Source: Seriola aureovittata
Taxonomy: Eukaryota > Chordata > Actinopteri > Carangiformes > Carangidae
Length of the DNA: 64,000 nucleotides
Direction: 5' to 3'
NCBI RefSeq assembly: GCF_021018895.1
Contig: NC_079377.1
Location: 15,051,501-15,115,500 of the forward strand
Shown here: in pieces, positions 1-12,230 of the stretch
Position numbering within the stretch: position 1 is the stretch's first letter
How the letters are laid out: each line of letters begins with the position of its first letter
The notes under the pieces: generated by a model
What the model was told of the DNA's origin: nothing
Databases searched by the model: none
The model's input: the letters and a program-made list of their open reading frames with translations, nothing else
Translations under genes and position numbers: made by a program

Positions 1-2374
1 CGCCACAACTCAGCAAGGAAACACTGTGTGTGTGTGTCAGGAAACACAAAGAAGAATTTCAAACTCAGCAGACTTTGACTTTGGAGAATGAGCTGATCAG
101 AAGTGTGCGTGATTGATCAGATTTTATTGCAACATACGGAAACAACCCAACCACAGATATCAGACTCTAATTCTGATTCTTCTATTGTTAAATTCTGATT
201 GGTAAGATGAAAATATCTGTATAGTTCGGCCTACTTGACACTAGTGGGAACAATGCAACAATATCTCGTGAAATAATCAGCATCATTTCCTAATTTGGTA
301 CGTAATTTAATTTGGTACATAATTCCATCACTTTTAGTAAAAAGGCAATTAAGAAAATACGTTTTGCAGCCTTTAAAACACATCGATGGCAAGATTGTGG
401 GGGAAAAAAACTTCATTAAAACCAAATTACAATAAAATGATGGAGGAGATGAAATGAGAGACTGAGGGAGAGGGGAGAGTGTGGAGGGTCTCAGAGACAA
501 CGTCATCTTCACCTCAGCTAACTGTAACATATGAACAACTGCGGACAGCCTAACTTGACATTCAATGGAGGGATTGTGTTATCTACATGTTACATGGGTG
601 CAAAACAATACTTCAAATACGGCTGAAGTGGAGAGATCTTTCTTAGCAAAACTATTACAAGACAGTTCACAGTCACTGACACCTCTGTAGATGTGTTGTA
701 CTTAGAATTTCTTATTATTCTGCCCTATTCTGTTCATCCAGACCCCTACTGCCACCTCCTTTGAAAGTCGCTCATGAATCACTGTGGTTTCTACTTCATT
801 CTGGATGCGGTGTGACAGGCTTGATATTTTGTTGTGAAGCTGGACACCCTCTGCTGGTTGCTGACCCTCTGCAGAACCATCGTGTTAGGTGGGGTCTGCT
901 TCAGGGTGGAGCTGGTGTGTTGTCAACATTGGTTTATTGCAATAAAAGGCTGTCAGTGATGTCAGGTGTCAGAGTGGTTTGGCAGGAGGTTTTCCTTTCA
1001 CAATTCCACTTTTACTCTGAGGAAATAGAGATAGAGATAGCTGGAGATGTGAAAGTGAACTCAAATGCAACTACGAACTGTCTGTCTGTGCCAAAAATCT
1101 TCAGAGGGAGGGGGCATTATCAGCCCTAACCTTTGATCACATGCCACAGAATGAATATACTTCAGTCATCATGCTTTTGTTAGTTGTAGAAGTAATCTGC
1201 CATCATCAGTTACTGACTGTTTTTATACTAAATCAGCTCCACACTCATGGTACTTCATGTTTGACAGCTTGTACAGCCACACTGTGTCTCTGCAGTTACC
1301 TCCCTCCATACATGTTGCCTCTCTCTCTCTCCCGCTCTCTCTCTCACTTGACTCAAGACAGTTCAGTCGATGCTTGTGAACATGCAGCACTCCTTAGTAC
1401 TCGACAACTGGGGTCAACTACACCAGAAAACGAACAAAAACAAAAAACTCCTTCACCCTCCTACCACTAAGTGGCAGCATTGCAAGATGTAAGTTAGTGA
1501 AAAAAATATATCAATACTGTACCATAACCTACCTATGTTAGGTTAAGTGTAAAATGAGGTTACATTTACTCCATTTTAAAAAAGAAACTAAAGCTGAAAT
1601 ATTTCTAGAACTTTATTTGAACAGTTTCATCATGACATACACCCTGTCAGAAATAGTTCTTAACGAATGGTGGATGCTTTCTGAAGCTTTTATCTAAAGC
1701 TTATTAAAAAAACGCTGATACTGACGTTTTTGTCTCTGGATACTGTTCGTAGTTGATTTTTATTTTTTACTGAGCACATTTAAAACAAACTGCAGCTCCA
1801 TATGCTCACCTTTAGCCAAATGTGATGGAATTAACAACACAGTGAGGACAGTGTTGTCTTGTAAAATACATGAACTTTATAAAATAGCCCACATTTCACA
1901 GATATACAGCACAGAGTAATAGTGTAGGAGGATGATGAGAACAAACACAGATAAAACAGTTCAAAGTGTCTGTGTCTGGATTGCAAAATAAGTGACGTGC
2001 TTTTGAGATTTAGGGCTTCAGCAAATAGATACAGCAGCCTCATCGAACAAAATTTGGGTCAGTGTTGGTGCCTTTGTAAAAGAAGGACTTTTGTCGTTGA
2101 ACTCTGCTGCGATTTTCAAGAATTTAAGTTACTTTTTAAAAAGTCATATATTGCTTAAGAAAAATATTGTTGGCCAATTTTTTTAAATGATGTTTATAAC
2201 AAATGCCCCTACTTTTGCAATATAACAGAGAAATCAATAAGACGAACCTCCCTCTCAAAGGTTAAGCAAAACAAACACAGATGGTATTGTACAAAAAGGA
2301 CTGACACAGATTCAGCACCTTCAAATGAAAGCTGTTCAACCTTTCTTTTAACAAAGACCGGAGCCCAGACCATA
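1..2374. other. Upstream flank of comtd1, no gene recognised
   Basis: No exon with plausible splice sites, no RNA gene and no clear transposon was recognised here. The longer open frames (for example 761-1129) have low-complexity, non-protein-like composition and no splice context. Short simple repeats include a TG run near 30 and CT-rich runs near 1320-1345. The comtd1 promoter and 5' UTR must lie in the last few hundred bases, but no TATA box decides the start. Confidence 0.5.
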
Positions 2375-5309
2375 ATGGCTGCAGACATTAATATGCTGTT
2401 TTGTGTTGGATTTGCTGTTGTATTAACAGGTATGAGACGACTGAGGAAGGGTGTGTAATCTGCTTGGTGGGAGAGATCCCTGGGATTGGTGATAACAGTA
2501 GTTGTTCTTCTGTTTTTCCTGTTGGTCAGGTGTGGGACAGTCTGCCTTCACTGGGAAGAGCCACAGCAAGGGAAAGGACGATCTGGTGCTGCAGTATGTA
2601 GTTAACAACTCTCTGAGGGAGGATCCGATCCTCACCAAACTCAGACTGGTAAGTAAGCCAGAGTCTCATTTGGAAACGAGGATGATAACTTAATCGCTGA
2701 TTTCATAACACTTTGATTATTGTTAATTTATTAGTTGTCTTAGTGATACATCCCTGTATTGCTTACTGAGTGTTTCAGTGTTATGCTGCACAGCCTCTGA
2801 CATGTTCAACCCAAAAGATCTCATGTTGCATCCAAGCTGATATCTTTAAATTGGGTCCCCATCAAATTCAGTTCAGGATTCTTTTGATCACCTTTAGTTT
2901 AGCATGGGCGGGCACGTTCCTACATTAATCTACATGCCGAAGCCACCAGCAGATTATTTAGGTCAGAAGGCTGGATGACCATCCTGCGCTCCAGGCTAAA
3001 AAACTAAAGATGATTGTGCCTTTGAAGTTGTTGCTTCTAAAACTTGGATTTCACCACCACGGGATTAAACTTCTCTGGAACACTCTGCTACTGCTTCTGT
3101 TTTTGTGCGGTATTTTCACTTCATTATCTTCACTTTGTATGCAACTACAATAAACTTTAAAGAATTACCACTATAAGAGTGAAGCAGTACAAATGTTTAC
3201 CACTAGAGGGCTGCACAATGTTAAAGAACAGCACAGAGTCACTTCAGTCTAACAAGGTGATACCTCCAGTGCAAAGGAATATGTTGTTTATCCAATTACT
3301 CACACAATATAATGATTTATAAAGATGAAATGATTTTATATTTTCATTTCAGAGAACCCTTGAAGACCCATGGAGTGTCATGATGGTTGCCAGTGAACAA
3401 GCCCAGTTTATGGCAAATCTCATTAAACTGATCAATGGAACTAAAGCCATTGAAATTGGTGAGGTTATGTTAGGTTTACAAACACATTAAATGATAATCT
3501 ATGGAAGCACCGAAAGGCCAAACTAATTGGATTTTTAGCCCCACGAAAAAACCCTCAATAACATCTGAATACCAAGTGTCCCACAGGTGGGACTGTGTAT
3601 TTTAAAGGGCTTAAAGCAATTGAGATATATAATTGGGAAATTAAACTACTACTGAATACTGAATTCTGAAAATAATACCACTGACTTTATGAAACTAAAA
3701 TATCTTACTCTGAAAGCCATTTATTGATAAGAGCCTTGATACTGAAGTTCGAATTTAAGTATCTGAATGAAAATCCATTTTAAGCAACTGACTTGAATAT
3801 AATTTTTAGATCTGTAAATGACCAGTTGATTTCCAGCAACTTCAATTTAGTGTTTTCAATACTGACCATGTGAAAATAAGTTTTTGGAATTGCACAACCT
3901 GAAATTGCCAACTAGAAATTTTAACTAGGGCAATTCAAACCAAATTAATTTTGGAAGATTGTGATTCTATAAATTTAGCAGTTTTCAAATTTCAACGTTA
4001 ACTTAGGTATTTGGTTGATTTTGAGATTCAAATCCACATAAGGCCTTTCTTTGCTCCCACAGGAGACTCTTATCTTTCAATCATCTTGAAAGGACTAAAA
4101 CTATAATTCCAAGGTGACGTTTGTTAACAGTTAGTATTGTATTTATCCTGCAGGGATGTACACAGGGTACAATGCACTGAGCATGGCTTTGGCCATGCCA
4201 GAGAATGGATGTGTGGTGGCTTGTGAAATAGACGACAACTATGTGAACATCGCCAAACCATTTTTTAAAGAGGTGACAATTTTTTTTTCTCTCAACAGCA
4301 TGACTTAAACTGAGCTATCCATAAAATGTTGTCTACGAGAGATAGAGGCAAATAATGTGAAAGTTAGGATTTGTTGATAAAACCTTACACCTAATCTAGA
4401 ACAGGTTACATTACACAAGTGCATAACATCCAATTCCTGGCACTAGTGCAACGTTTAGATTTGGCACTTTGCAAGTTTAGTGAGACTGATTGTTGCCTCT
4501 GTCAGAGCAAAATTGTGCAGCAGACAGCACACTGTACATCTACCTTCTGTCAGTCCGTCTTCACAAATTGCTGCAGGCTGGAGAGAAAAAAGGTGTCCAC
4601 TCAGGAAACTGTGTCACATAAAGATGCAAAGCCCAGCAGTAAAATCAATTCCTGTTTAAACCTTCCTTAATATTCTCTTTAAAAAACAATTAAAGAGGAA
4701 AAAATAGTTAAAAGCCCTGCACAACTAATTAATTCACTCAATGTAACCTTTTCTATAGGCTGGAGTTGAAAATAAGATAGATGTGAGACATGAAATAGCC
4801 ATGAAGACATTGAGTAAGTGCTTTTATGAATCTCAGTCAGTGTTTCTGATAAAAAAAAAGGACTCAGTCATCATAGATTTTAATGTTGACCTCTGTTTCA
4901 TCAGATGACCTAATAGCAGCTGGGGAAGCTGGAACATATGACTTTGTGTTCATCGATGCTGATAAATCCAACTATGACGGATACTATGAGAAATCGCTTG
5001 AACTCATACGAAAAGGGGGCATCATTGCAATTGACAATGTGAGTACACCTTACATGAGCAGGTCGAACTTCAGTTAGAGAATACATGCTGTGGTGCTGAG
5101 AGGAGAGAGGCATGTTTTCACTGTGAACAGAATGAAAAAGCTCTGTTGATTTGAAGGTGCTGTGGAGCGGAAAGGTGGTGAATCCTGCTCCCGACGACGT
5201 CACCTCCCAGACTCTGGATGCTCTCAATAAGAAGCTGCACAAAGACCAGAGGATTGAGCTGAGCATGCTCACTGTGGGCGATGGGCTGACCATTGCCATT
5301 AAACGCTAA
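2375..5309 (+). CDS. comtd1: Catechol O-methyltransferase domain-containing protein 1 (SAM-dependent O-methyltransferase)
   Basis: Seven exons: 2375-2429, 2530-2648, 3353-3458, 4154-4272, 4759-4813, 4905-5038, 5157-5309. All are bounded by GT/AG and add up to 247 codons (246 aa; human COMTD1 is about 262). The N-terminus is a short hydrophobic signal-anchor (about residues 5-20), as expected for a single-pass membrane methyltransferase. The SAM-binding motif I reads [11 protein letters not shown] (residues 91-101), followed by the acidic ACEID strand. [14 protein letters not shown] carries the Asp of the metal/SAM pocket, and IAIDNVLWSG is the usual late core motif of the CCoAOMT/COMT class. 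The C-terminus [10 protein letters not shown] matches the family end. The first exon is the least certain part; its start was chosen because it keeps phase and supplies the membrane anchor. The natural substrate of COMTD1 is not settled by sequence. It lies beside vdac2, as in human 10q22. Confidence 0.93.
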
Positions 5310-5551
5310 AATCACCAGTTAAAAAGTTAACCTAATTTTTGTTAACAGCGCATTCATTTTGATATTAAATATAAGCATAAAACATAATATGTGGGGTGCA
5401 TTGTCTTCTGTACTTTGCTGTCAGCCCTTTTAGCAGAGGAGTAAACATTACAACTTCCTCTACATCAGTCACAAAAGTGCTAGGACAAATACAATGTATT
5501 TATATACAAATAAATGTATGCTACACCTCAGGTTCAGAAGAAAAAAATCTA

Positions 5552-5557
5552 AATAAA
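5552..5557 (+). terminator. Candidate polyadenylation signal of comtd1
   Basis: AATAAA about 245 bases after the comtd1 stop; a second copy lies at 5509-5514. Either would give a short 3' UTR. No cDNA is available to choose between them. Confidence 0.45.
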
Positions 5558-6326
5558 ACACAAAAAGTGGGTTCCGTGTCTTTATATCACAACATGAAAA
5601 ATGTAGGCAGATGTGATCAGCTCTATTTATGGCCACACATTGTGACAACAACACAACAGCTCATCTAAATAACAAAATGATGCAAGTGGACTAAAGGGAA
5701 ACTAAGAAGCTATAGTTACGCTCTTTAAACAGATATAAAGGTATTTTTAATTGTTTATTAATGTACAGTATTTGTCATCAATTATACCTTTTCCTGTCAA
5801 GACATATTTTTTATGTTTTACTATATTGTCACAAAGACTTAGAGCTGCATAACTACATTATAGTGTGCTATCAAGCATTTATTAAATGTTTATATAGTGC
5901 TTATAAATGTTAAATATGGGGACTTAAAGTAAAGTGTTTCTCATCTTCACCAGCTGCAGTGCTAAAGTGATGTACAAATCAATTAATCAAAGATTATAGT
6001 TTAATAATATAATATACAGTATTCTGAATAATTATTGCTTTTACTTTTGGTACTAAGTATATTTTGATGCTAATATTTTTGAACTTTTACTCAGGACTTT
6101 TGTTAGAGTAGGTATTTCTACACTGTGGTTTTGCTACTTTTAGGTAAGATAAGTAAAAGAGTGTTTCTTCAACCACTGGTAAAAATCTAAATATTTTCCA
6201 CAAAAATGTTGTGGATATATAAATGTAAATATATAAGTACTTCTAAAGTGAAGTACTAAAATACAGTGCACCTAGCTTTTTGAGTAGGTTTACATGTATT
6301 TAGTTATATTCAACCACTGAAAACTC

Positions 6327-6364
<38 letters not shown>

Positions 6365-6550
6365 ATAAATAAGTTTTAATTAAGTCAGTAAATCCTGCAG
6401 CTGCTGAAAGAAACACAATTGCTTCATGTCAGGCTGTTGTTCTGGATCAGGATCCCAATCTGCACAATACAGATAGCCTATAGATGGTTAGTTTAAATCT
6501 GCCTCTCTAGTTACTATGAAAAGTCTGTAAAGAACTGACACGTGGTTTAA
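5558..6550. other. AT-rich intergenic stretch between comtd1 and the intermediate-filament gene
   Basis: No exon or RNA gene was recognised. The stretch is AT-rich and contains a (CAA)13 microsatellite at 6326-6364. The last part is presumably upstream regulatory DNA of the intermediate-filament gene. Confidence 0.5.
6326..6364. repeat. (CAA)n microsatellite
   Basis: Thirteen uninterrupted CAA units in non-coding DNA. Confidence 0.95.
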
Positions 6551-6560
6551 ATGACGTCAT
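6551..6560. promoter_or_regulatory. Perfect cAMP-response element palindrome (CRE)
   Basis: ATGACGTCAT contains the full 8-bp TGACGTCA site for CREB/ATF bZIP factors. It lies about 300 bases upstream of the TATA box of the intermediate-filament gene. That it regulates this gene is inferred only from position. Confidence 0.5.
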
Positions 6561-6589
6561 CTGCTCAAAGCTGTGGAGCAGGTTGATGG

Positions 6590-6591
<2 letters not shown>

Positions 6592-6628
<37 letters not shown>

Positions 6629-6717
6629 GTAATAATAATAATAATAATAGTAATAATGCTGATGCTGCTGCTGCTGCTGATGATGATGATGCTACTGCTG
6701 ATGATGATGATGATGAA
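6592..6717. repeat. Compound triplet microsatellite (AAT)n-(CTG)n-(GAT)n
   Basis: About 65 bases of AAT units with single interruptions (6592-6657) run directly into CTG and GAT units (6658-6717). The tract sits between the CRE palindrome and the TATA box, so length changes would change promoter spacing. Open frames across it are translations of the repeat and are not genes. Confidence 0.95.
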
Positions 6718-6856
6718 TTGTTTTGGGTCAGTTGATCCACGTCACTGGCTCACTGCGACAAAATAGTGAAGCTCTCATCATTAAACTATCAGCTGATGCT
6801 TCACCTTTCAGCACCGCGGACAGCTCCGTTCTGCAGACCGAGCAGATGGCGACGGT

Positions 6857-6863
6857 TATAAAA
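6857..6863 (+). promoter_or_regulatory. TATA box of the intermediate-filament gene
   Basis: TATAAAA inside a GC-rich context, 44 bases upstream of the chosen ATG. It predicts transcription starting around 6885-6890 and a 5' UTR of only about 20 bases. Strong TATA promoters are common in tissue-restricted intermediate-filament genes. Confidence 0.7.
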
Positions 6864-6906
6864 GCGCGCGTGAAGCGTCTCTGCACCGTAGACCCACACC
6901 GACAAC

Positions 6907-9701
6907 ATGAGGCGCAGTACGCCGCACAGAATCACTCAATATGAGGACTTACAAGACAAACCAAGACGTTCGGGGTTAGATATCAGTGACGTGATGAGGG
7001 GGGCCAAGCCGTTATCTGGAAAGTTTAACGAAAAGGAATTGATGCATGGCTTGAACGATCGCCTCGCAGGATTCATAGCGAAGGTGCACCAGCTGGAGCA
7101 CCACAATCATCTGCTGGAGAGAGAAATCCAGGAGATCAGAGGGAAAGCGAAGCCCGCATCCTGCCTGGAGGAGGAGTATGGACCAGAGCTCAGGAGACTG
7201 AGACAGATGGTTCAGGATATTACTCAGCAGAAGCATCAGATTGAAATCGAGCATCAGAATTTAGAGGAAGAACTATCCAACCTGAGAAGACAACATGAAC
7301 GAGATGCGCGTAGCAGATCAGATGCGGAGAGCAGTATTATGGTCCTGAAGAAGGACATCAATGACGCCTATCAGGCTAAACTACAGCTGGACAAAAAAGC
7401 GCAGTCTCTCGTGGATGAAATCCACTTCTTGAAGAGAAACCACGAGGTCGAGGTGTCAGAGATATCGGACCAAATCCAGGACCTGCAGGTGACCGTCAAG
7501 GCGCATGACTTTGGCAACCCCGGCGTCACTGCGGCACTCCGGGACATCAGGGCACAGCTGGAAGGTCATGCGGTGACCGACGTCCAGCAGGTAGGGGAAA
7601 CTTTCCGATCTCAGTTTGCAAGATTAACAGAGGATGCTGAGTCCAAGAGAGAGGCTTTAAAAGCGACCCAGCAGGAGATTCAGGAGCACAGGAGACGCCT
7701 GCAGGCCAAAAACATCGAACTGGACTGCGCTAAAGGCGCCAGGGAAGCGCTGGAGAAGCAACTGCATGACGTCGAGGATCGCCACAAGGAGGAAATCATC
7801 CACTATCACGTAAGACCTTTTTTTTTTTTTGTCAGAACCAGAGAACGACTAATTAAAGGCTTGTTCAGTGTTCTTGCTAAGATGGTATCCAATAACTAAC
7901 AAATGTCCTCTCCTCTCCTCTCCTGCTCCAGAACACAATCAAAGAACTTGAAAATGAGCTCATAAATTGCAAATTTGACATGTCTGGTTACCTGCGGGAG
8001 TATCAGGACCTATTAAATGTGAAGATGGCTTTGGATGTGGAGATAATGTCTTACAGGTGAGGTGTGCTGAATCTAGATGGGTTTAAAATAAAGGGACAAC
8101 TCTCAGCAAACATTATTGAGGTGCAAAGATTATTGAAAATCTTAATTGTCCATAACTTTCCTTATCATCCACACTTTTCACCTTAACATTAACCTGCACA
8201 CAATACTGCTGCAAATTTTCATAGTGCTACACTTTGGGATTCACGGTATTTAAATGGTCAATAATAAACCAGTTGAGCTCCTTGTTGAAAGCAAGAGGCA
8301 AATTTCATTCATCTGAAGACTAAAACTCTTTTAAATGCTTTTTGTTTGTTATTTCATTAACAGGCATTAAGATAAATGTGTCTCCTACCTTGCAGGAAAC
8401 TTCTCTGTGGTGAAGAAGCTCGGCTTTCTGCAGTATCAGACACCCACATGTCTTTGCCCTACATCTACCACCAGTCCCCTGTTTACACCCTCCCCTGCCT
8501 CAGCCGGCCAGGCGGCCCACACAGAAGAGCAGAGCCCCAGTATAAGTTTGTGGAGGAGATCATAACAGAGACCACCAGGGAAATTGAGATGTCAGAATTT
8601 GAGGAAACAGGATCTGAGGAGACAGAAGTAGGAAAAGATGAGCAGGACTGTACTAAAAGAGATAGACAGGGCTGTGAGGAGGAGAAGGATAGTAAAGACA
8701 GTGGAGAGGAAGAGAGTGAGCAGATGTCTCACAGTGAGCAGAATGAAGAAACATCAGTAGGAGATTTAGTGAATGGAGGTGATGATGGGGATGGTGGAAG
8801 TCCTGTTGAGGTGGATGATGGTGAACAAAGTCAAAAAAGAAAAGAAGAGTCAGAGGAGACTGAAGCAGTTGACACTGAAGGAGACAATGGCATAGATAAA
8901 AATACTCAAAGCAAAGTGTTATTAAGTGAGAGCTGTGATGAGGATGAAGGTGAGCAACAGGAAAAAGTAGCTGAAAAGACAAAAGAAGAGAAAGAAGATG
9001 CAGTTCAGAAAGATTTCTCTCCAAAAGCAGATGATTTAAAACCAGAGGTCAGTGTGGAGGATGAACCTGTGAATGATAGAGAAGAAGATGCGCAGAAAGA
9101 TTTTATTTCAGTCCAAGTGAAGAGGCCGGTTGATGAGACCTTGGCCCAAGTGTCTAAAGTGTCTAAATCAGACAAAATCAAAGAGTTGAGCAGTGCTGCT
9201 CAAATGCAAGATAAGAAAACAACAGATTTTACAACAGAGACAAAGAGCCCTCTTTCCACAGAGACAGACGAGCTTTCAGAAAAGGCTCGAGTAACTTCAA
9301 ATACAACACTCAAGAGTGAGGAAAGGGAAAACATTCATGCAGAACAAAAGGAAATCAATAAATCTGAGGCTGCAAAAGGTGAGGACAAAGTAGCAAACAG
9401 CACTGAAGATCCTCGACATGACAGCAATAAAAGCCAAGATGAAGAGTTGTCGCTAAAATCTAATGTTAAAAGTCTCCCTGAAGTGGAAGATCAGAAGCCA
9501 ATCAGTGGAGATAAGACTGAAACTGACCAAACTATGTTGTCAAATGAAAAGACAAGTACCGGTGCAGAAATCAAAGAGTTACATCAGAAGGGGGCAGAAA
9601 GCAGCCAGGCTCAGAAACCAGAGCTGACCGAAGGCTCAGAGAAAACAAATGATCCACAAGGTAAAGCTGAGAAGGTAGAGAGCAGTAAGTCAGAGAAATA
9701 A
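6907..9701 (+). CDS. Intermediate filament protein, neurofilament-like (type IV gene structure), long acidic tail
   Basis: Three exons: 6907-7809, 7932-8056 and 8396-9701; 778 codons, 777 aa. The head is about 40 residues and lacks the Ser/Arg-rich repeats of vimentin-type heads. The rod runs from about residue 41 to 350, the 310-residue vertebrate cytoplasmic length. Its coil 1A start motif is [16 protein letters not shown] (49-64) and its coil 2B end motif is [18 protein letters not shown] (322-339), followed by [10 protein letters not shown], where most relatives have TYRKLLEGEE. The tail (351-777) is a disordered Glu/Lys/Ser-rich segment like that of neurofilament M or nestin-type proteins. 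A giant first exon, a second exon of 125 bases and an intron inside the YR-KLL codon fit type IV (neurofilament/internexin) genes rather than the many-intron type III genes. The exact orthologue was not identified; other possibilities are a fish-specific vimentin-related or internexin paralogue. Confidence 0.85.
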
Positions 9702-10088
9702 AAGAAAAACCAAACAGAGGTGATGTCTGAGGTTGCAGAGGATGTAAGGATGAGGGACATTTGCACCTTAAATTTAATAAGCCAGCAGTTGATATGCAAA
9801 TGTAAGGGAGAGTGAAGCTGAAAATAGAGAATGGCTTAACTAATGCAAATGCAAATTCAAGGTCTAAGCTAAGCCAAGCAAAGAAAAGAGCTCCTGTTGC
9901 TGTAATGTCTCTTCAAACAGAGAGAGCATGATTCTTCTGTTTGCATCAGATCTGCCTTTGAACTTTAAAGCAGCTTGGGATGTATTCAAATCTTTTGACT
10001 CACCACATAAATATAATCATGAATGTAAATGATGCAAGGTAAATCCTGAATTTGCATTTGTCTTTATCTGCTTTGGTATGCGCTGACA

Positions 10089-10094
10089 AATAAA
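10089..10094 (+). terminator. Candidate polyadenylation signal of the intermediate-filament gene
   Basis: AATAAA about 390 bases after the stop codon. It is the first clear signal in an otherwise non-coding, AT-rich 3' stretch. Confidence 0.5.
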
Positions 10095-10099
10095 TGCAA

Positions 10100-11113
10100 T
10101 ATGAAAATAATCCTGAGATTCCGAATTATGTTGTTATGTGTTGTTCTCTTGCAATAAGTCAGTCCACTAACTGTAGTGTTGTTGCTTTGCTTAAATGTGA
10201 TTTCATTTTAGGTCCATACCATGGTGGCACTGTTTCCAAACAACCTCTATTCAACTGACAGTTTGTCCTTTAAATTAAAAAAACTACAACTGTAGATCAT
10301 GATCAGATCATTGAATTAATCACAATAAAAATCATTTTACACATGGACCAATGGCAGCACCAATCCACACATACACAAAAAGATGTTTGGCAGTATGTCA
10401 AATGTTTTGTGACCATATCCAGAGGGCAGCTGCAGCAGGAGTCAGGATACAGATTATTTTCTGCTAAAATGAAGGCACATCAGGCATAGGTGGACTTCAT
10501 GACTTCAATATAATAACTATATTTCCTATAATTTGTTTGACCTGTATGTGAGCAAAACAAATAGCTGATAGTTTTATTTTCATTCAAAAGTATGAATCTA
10601 GAAAAAGGGGTGAAGTGGATAGACTGATATTACAGACTCAGTTAATTTACTTCCATCTCTTCTGAAGGACTTTTGGTCTCCTCACTCCCAGTGAAGCATC
10701 GTTTGCTCACAGCAACTCGTCTCTAGATCATTAGTCTGTTATTATCTCGTGTTGCTTCTGAAACAGTGTATTAGCTGTATTGTATTTATTTTTTTGATGC
10801 TTTGTGAGAAAATGCGTTTGTCTGCATTTGGTTTTGTTTCCCTTATAACTTCCATTTCATATTGCAAAGATTTATCCCTACACACCTGAGCCAGGCGACT
10901 AGGTGGATGTGAGTGCAGTCACACCAATGTGTATAAACAAATATTCCTAAAACATCCTCCTTCCCAAAATATAACTTCAAGGTTGCAGGATTTTTGAAAC
11001 ATTTTTTTTCCTTTTCTTTTTGATGTACAAGCCTATATGCCAAAACAAACTTTTAAACTGTTCAAGGTTTCTGCTGTTCTAGGGTCCTTATCTTGTTTTG
11101 CATGGTCTTTGGG

Positions 11114-11148
<35 letters not shown>

Positions 11149-11345
11149 CTTAAACATGTCAGATAAGCTAGTAGATGTAACTCATGACTACTATTATATA
11201 AATTCCATTTAACTAGTAATTACATCCCACTCTGATTGAGGCTTCTACAGGTCAATATAAACCATACAAGCTAGTTAATAAGTTGTTGTTGTTAGTGACA
11301 CTTCAATATCACATATTTAAAAGTCCATCTTTGGAGTTCAAAGAC
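10100..11345. other. Intergenic spacer between convergent intermediate-filament gene and vdac2
   Basis: No coding exon or RNA gene was recognised. It includes an uninterrupted A33 homopolymer at 11114-11146. The two flanking genes converge on this spacer. Confidence 0.5.
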
Positions 11346-11351
11346 TTTATT
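11346..11351 (-). terminator. Candidate polyadenylation signal of vdac2
   Basis: TTTATT on the + strand is AATAAA on the vdac2 strand, about 880 bases past the stop codon. It implies a 3' UTR of about 0.9 kb. Confidence 0.45.
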
Positions 11352-12230
11352 GAAAATGTATACATACACATAAGGACCTCCAAGACTTCCTGTGGGCTCT
11401 CTCCCTCTCTGCCCGGAACAGGGAAGCACTTTCCAAGAGTGCATGCGTGCAACAGAGTTACACCTCTTTCGGACAATGATAGTTTGGCATTATTGTGAAC
11501 ATTAATTATGTGCCCCCAGTTGTCTGTTAGTACAGAATAAACAAAAACTAATTTTGCTTGGTCAGCCAAGTGAACAGGTTTCTCTCAAACGTACAGACCC
11601 AACCCAAAAACTGCCTTGTTTAAGGGAAGGTCACGTGTGCAGCTATAACAGAACATCACAAACCCCGATGGCCGACGCGAAACAAAACATTACAGAGTTT
11701 TAGTTTGTCCTTGTGTGCATGAACAGGAAGGGTGCAGCAGTATTTAAATAATAGCAGAAAAAGCCTAGTGTACTTAACAAGGTTTGCAAATGATGACAAA
11801 GGAATATCAGATGGTCATGATTGTAAAATCTGAGAGACGGTATGACATCGCTCACCACACAAAACCGTTACCTGATGGTCTCACATAAAACGGAGTGTCT
11901 GGGATTATCACAATAAAGTCACACAGAGTAGATGACAGGCAAAGGGATTGTATTGGATTTCATTATTATGGCAGTGCTGGACAGGAACAATGACATGATT
12001 TATAAATAGTACGCCACCAACTGTCTCTTGAATAGATGTAGCTACAAAGTAAAAAGCAACAAAGGTAAAATGACAGAAGCACCAACTTGAAGTAGTACTT
12101 AAGTTAGAGTTTGTTGTCGTAGCCTTTGAATCAATCTCTCCCCAGATATTCCCTTGCTGGTTTAAGTTGGACATACATTTAAGGCCAGATTCTTCTGATA
12201 TTCCCTAGTCCCTTGCAGTATGAGGAAAGT

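Noticed and set aside
761..1470. Two open frames of 122 and 109 codons at the left end
   Set aside because: No similarity to a known family was recognised, composition is repeat-like, and there is no promoter or splice context.
6507..6740. Minus-strand open frame with poly-Ser, poly-Ala and poly-Leu
   Set aside because: It is a translation of the AAT/CTG/GAT microsatellite in a promoter region and has no splice or start context.
8653..9024. Minus-strand open frame of 123 codons rich in Leu, His and Ser
   Set aside because: It is the antisense shadow of the Glu-rich tail of the intermediate-filament gene.
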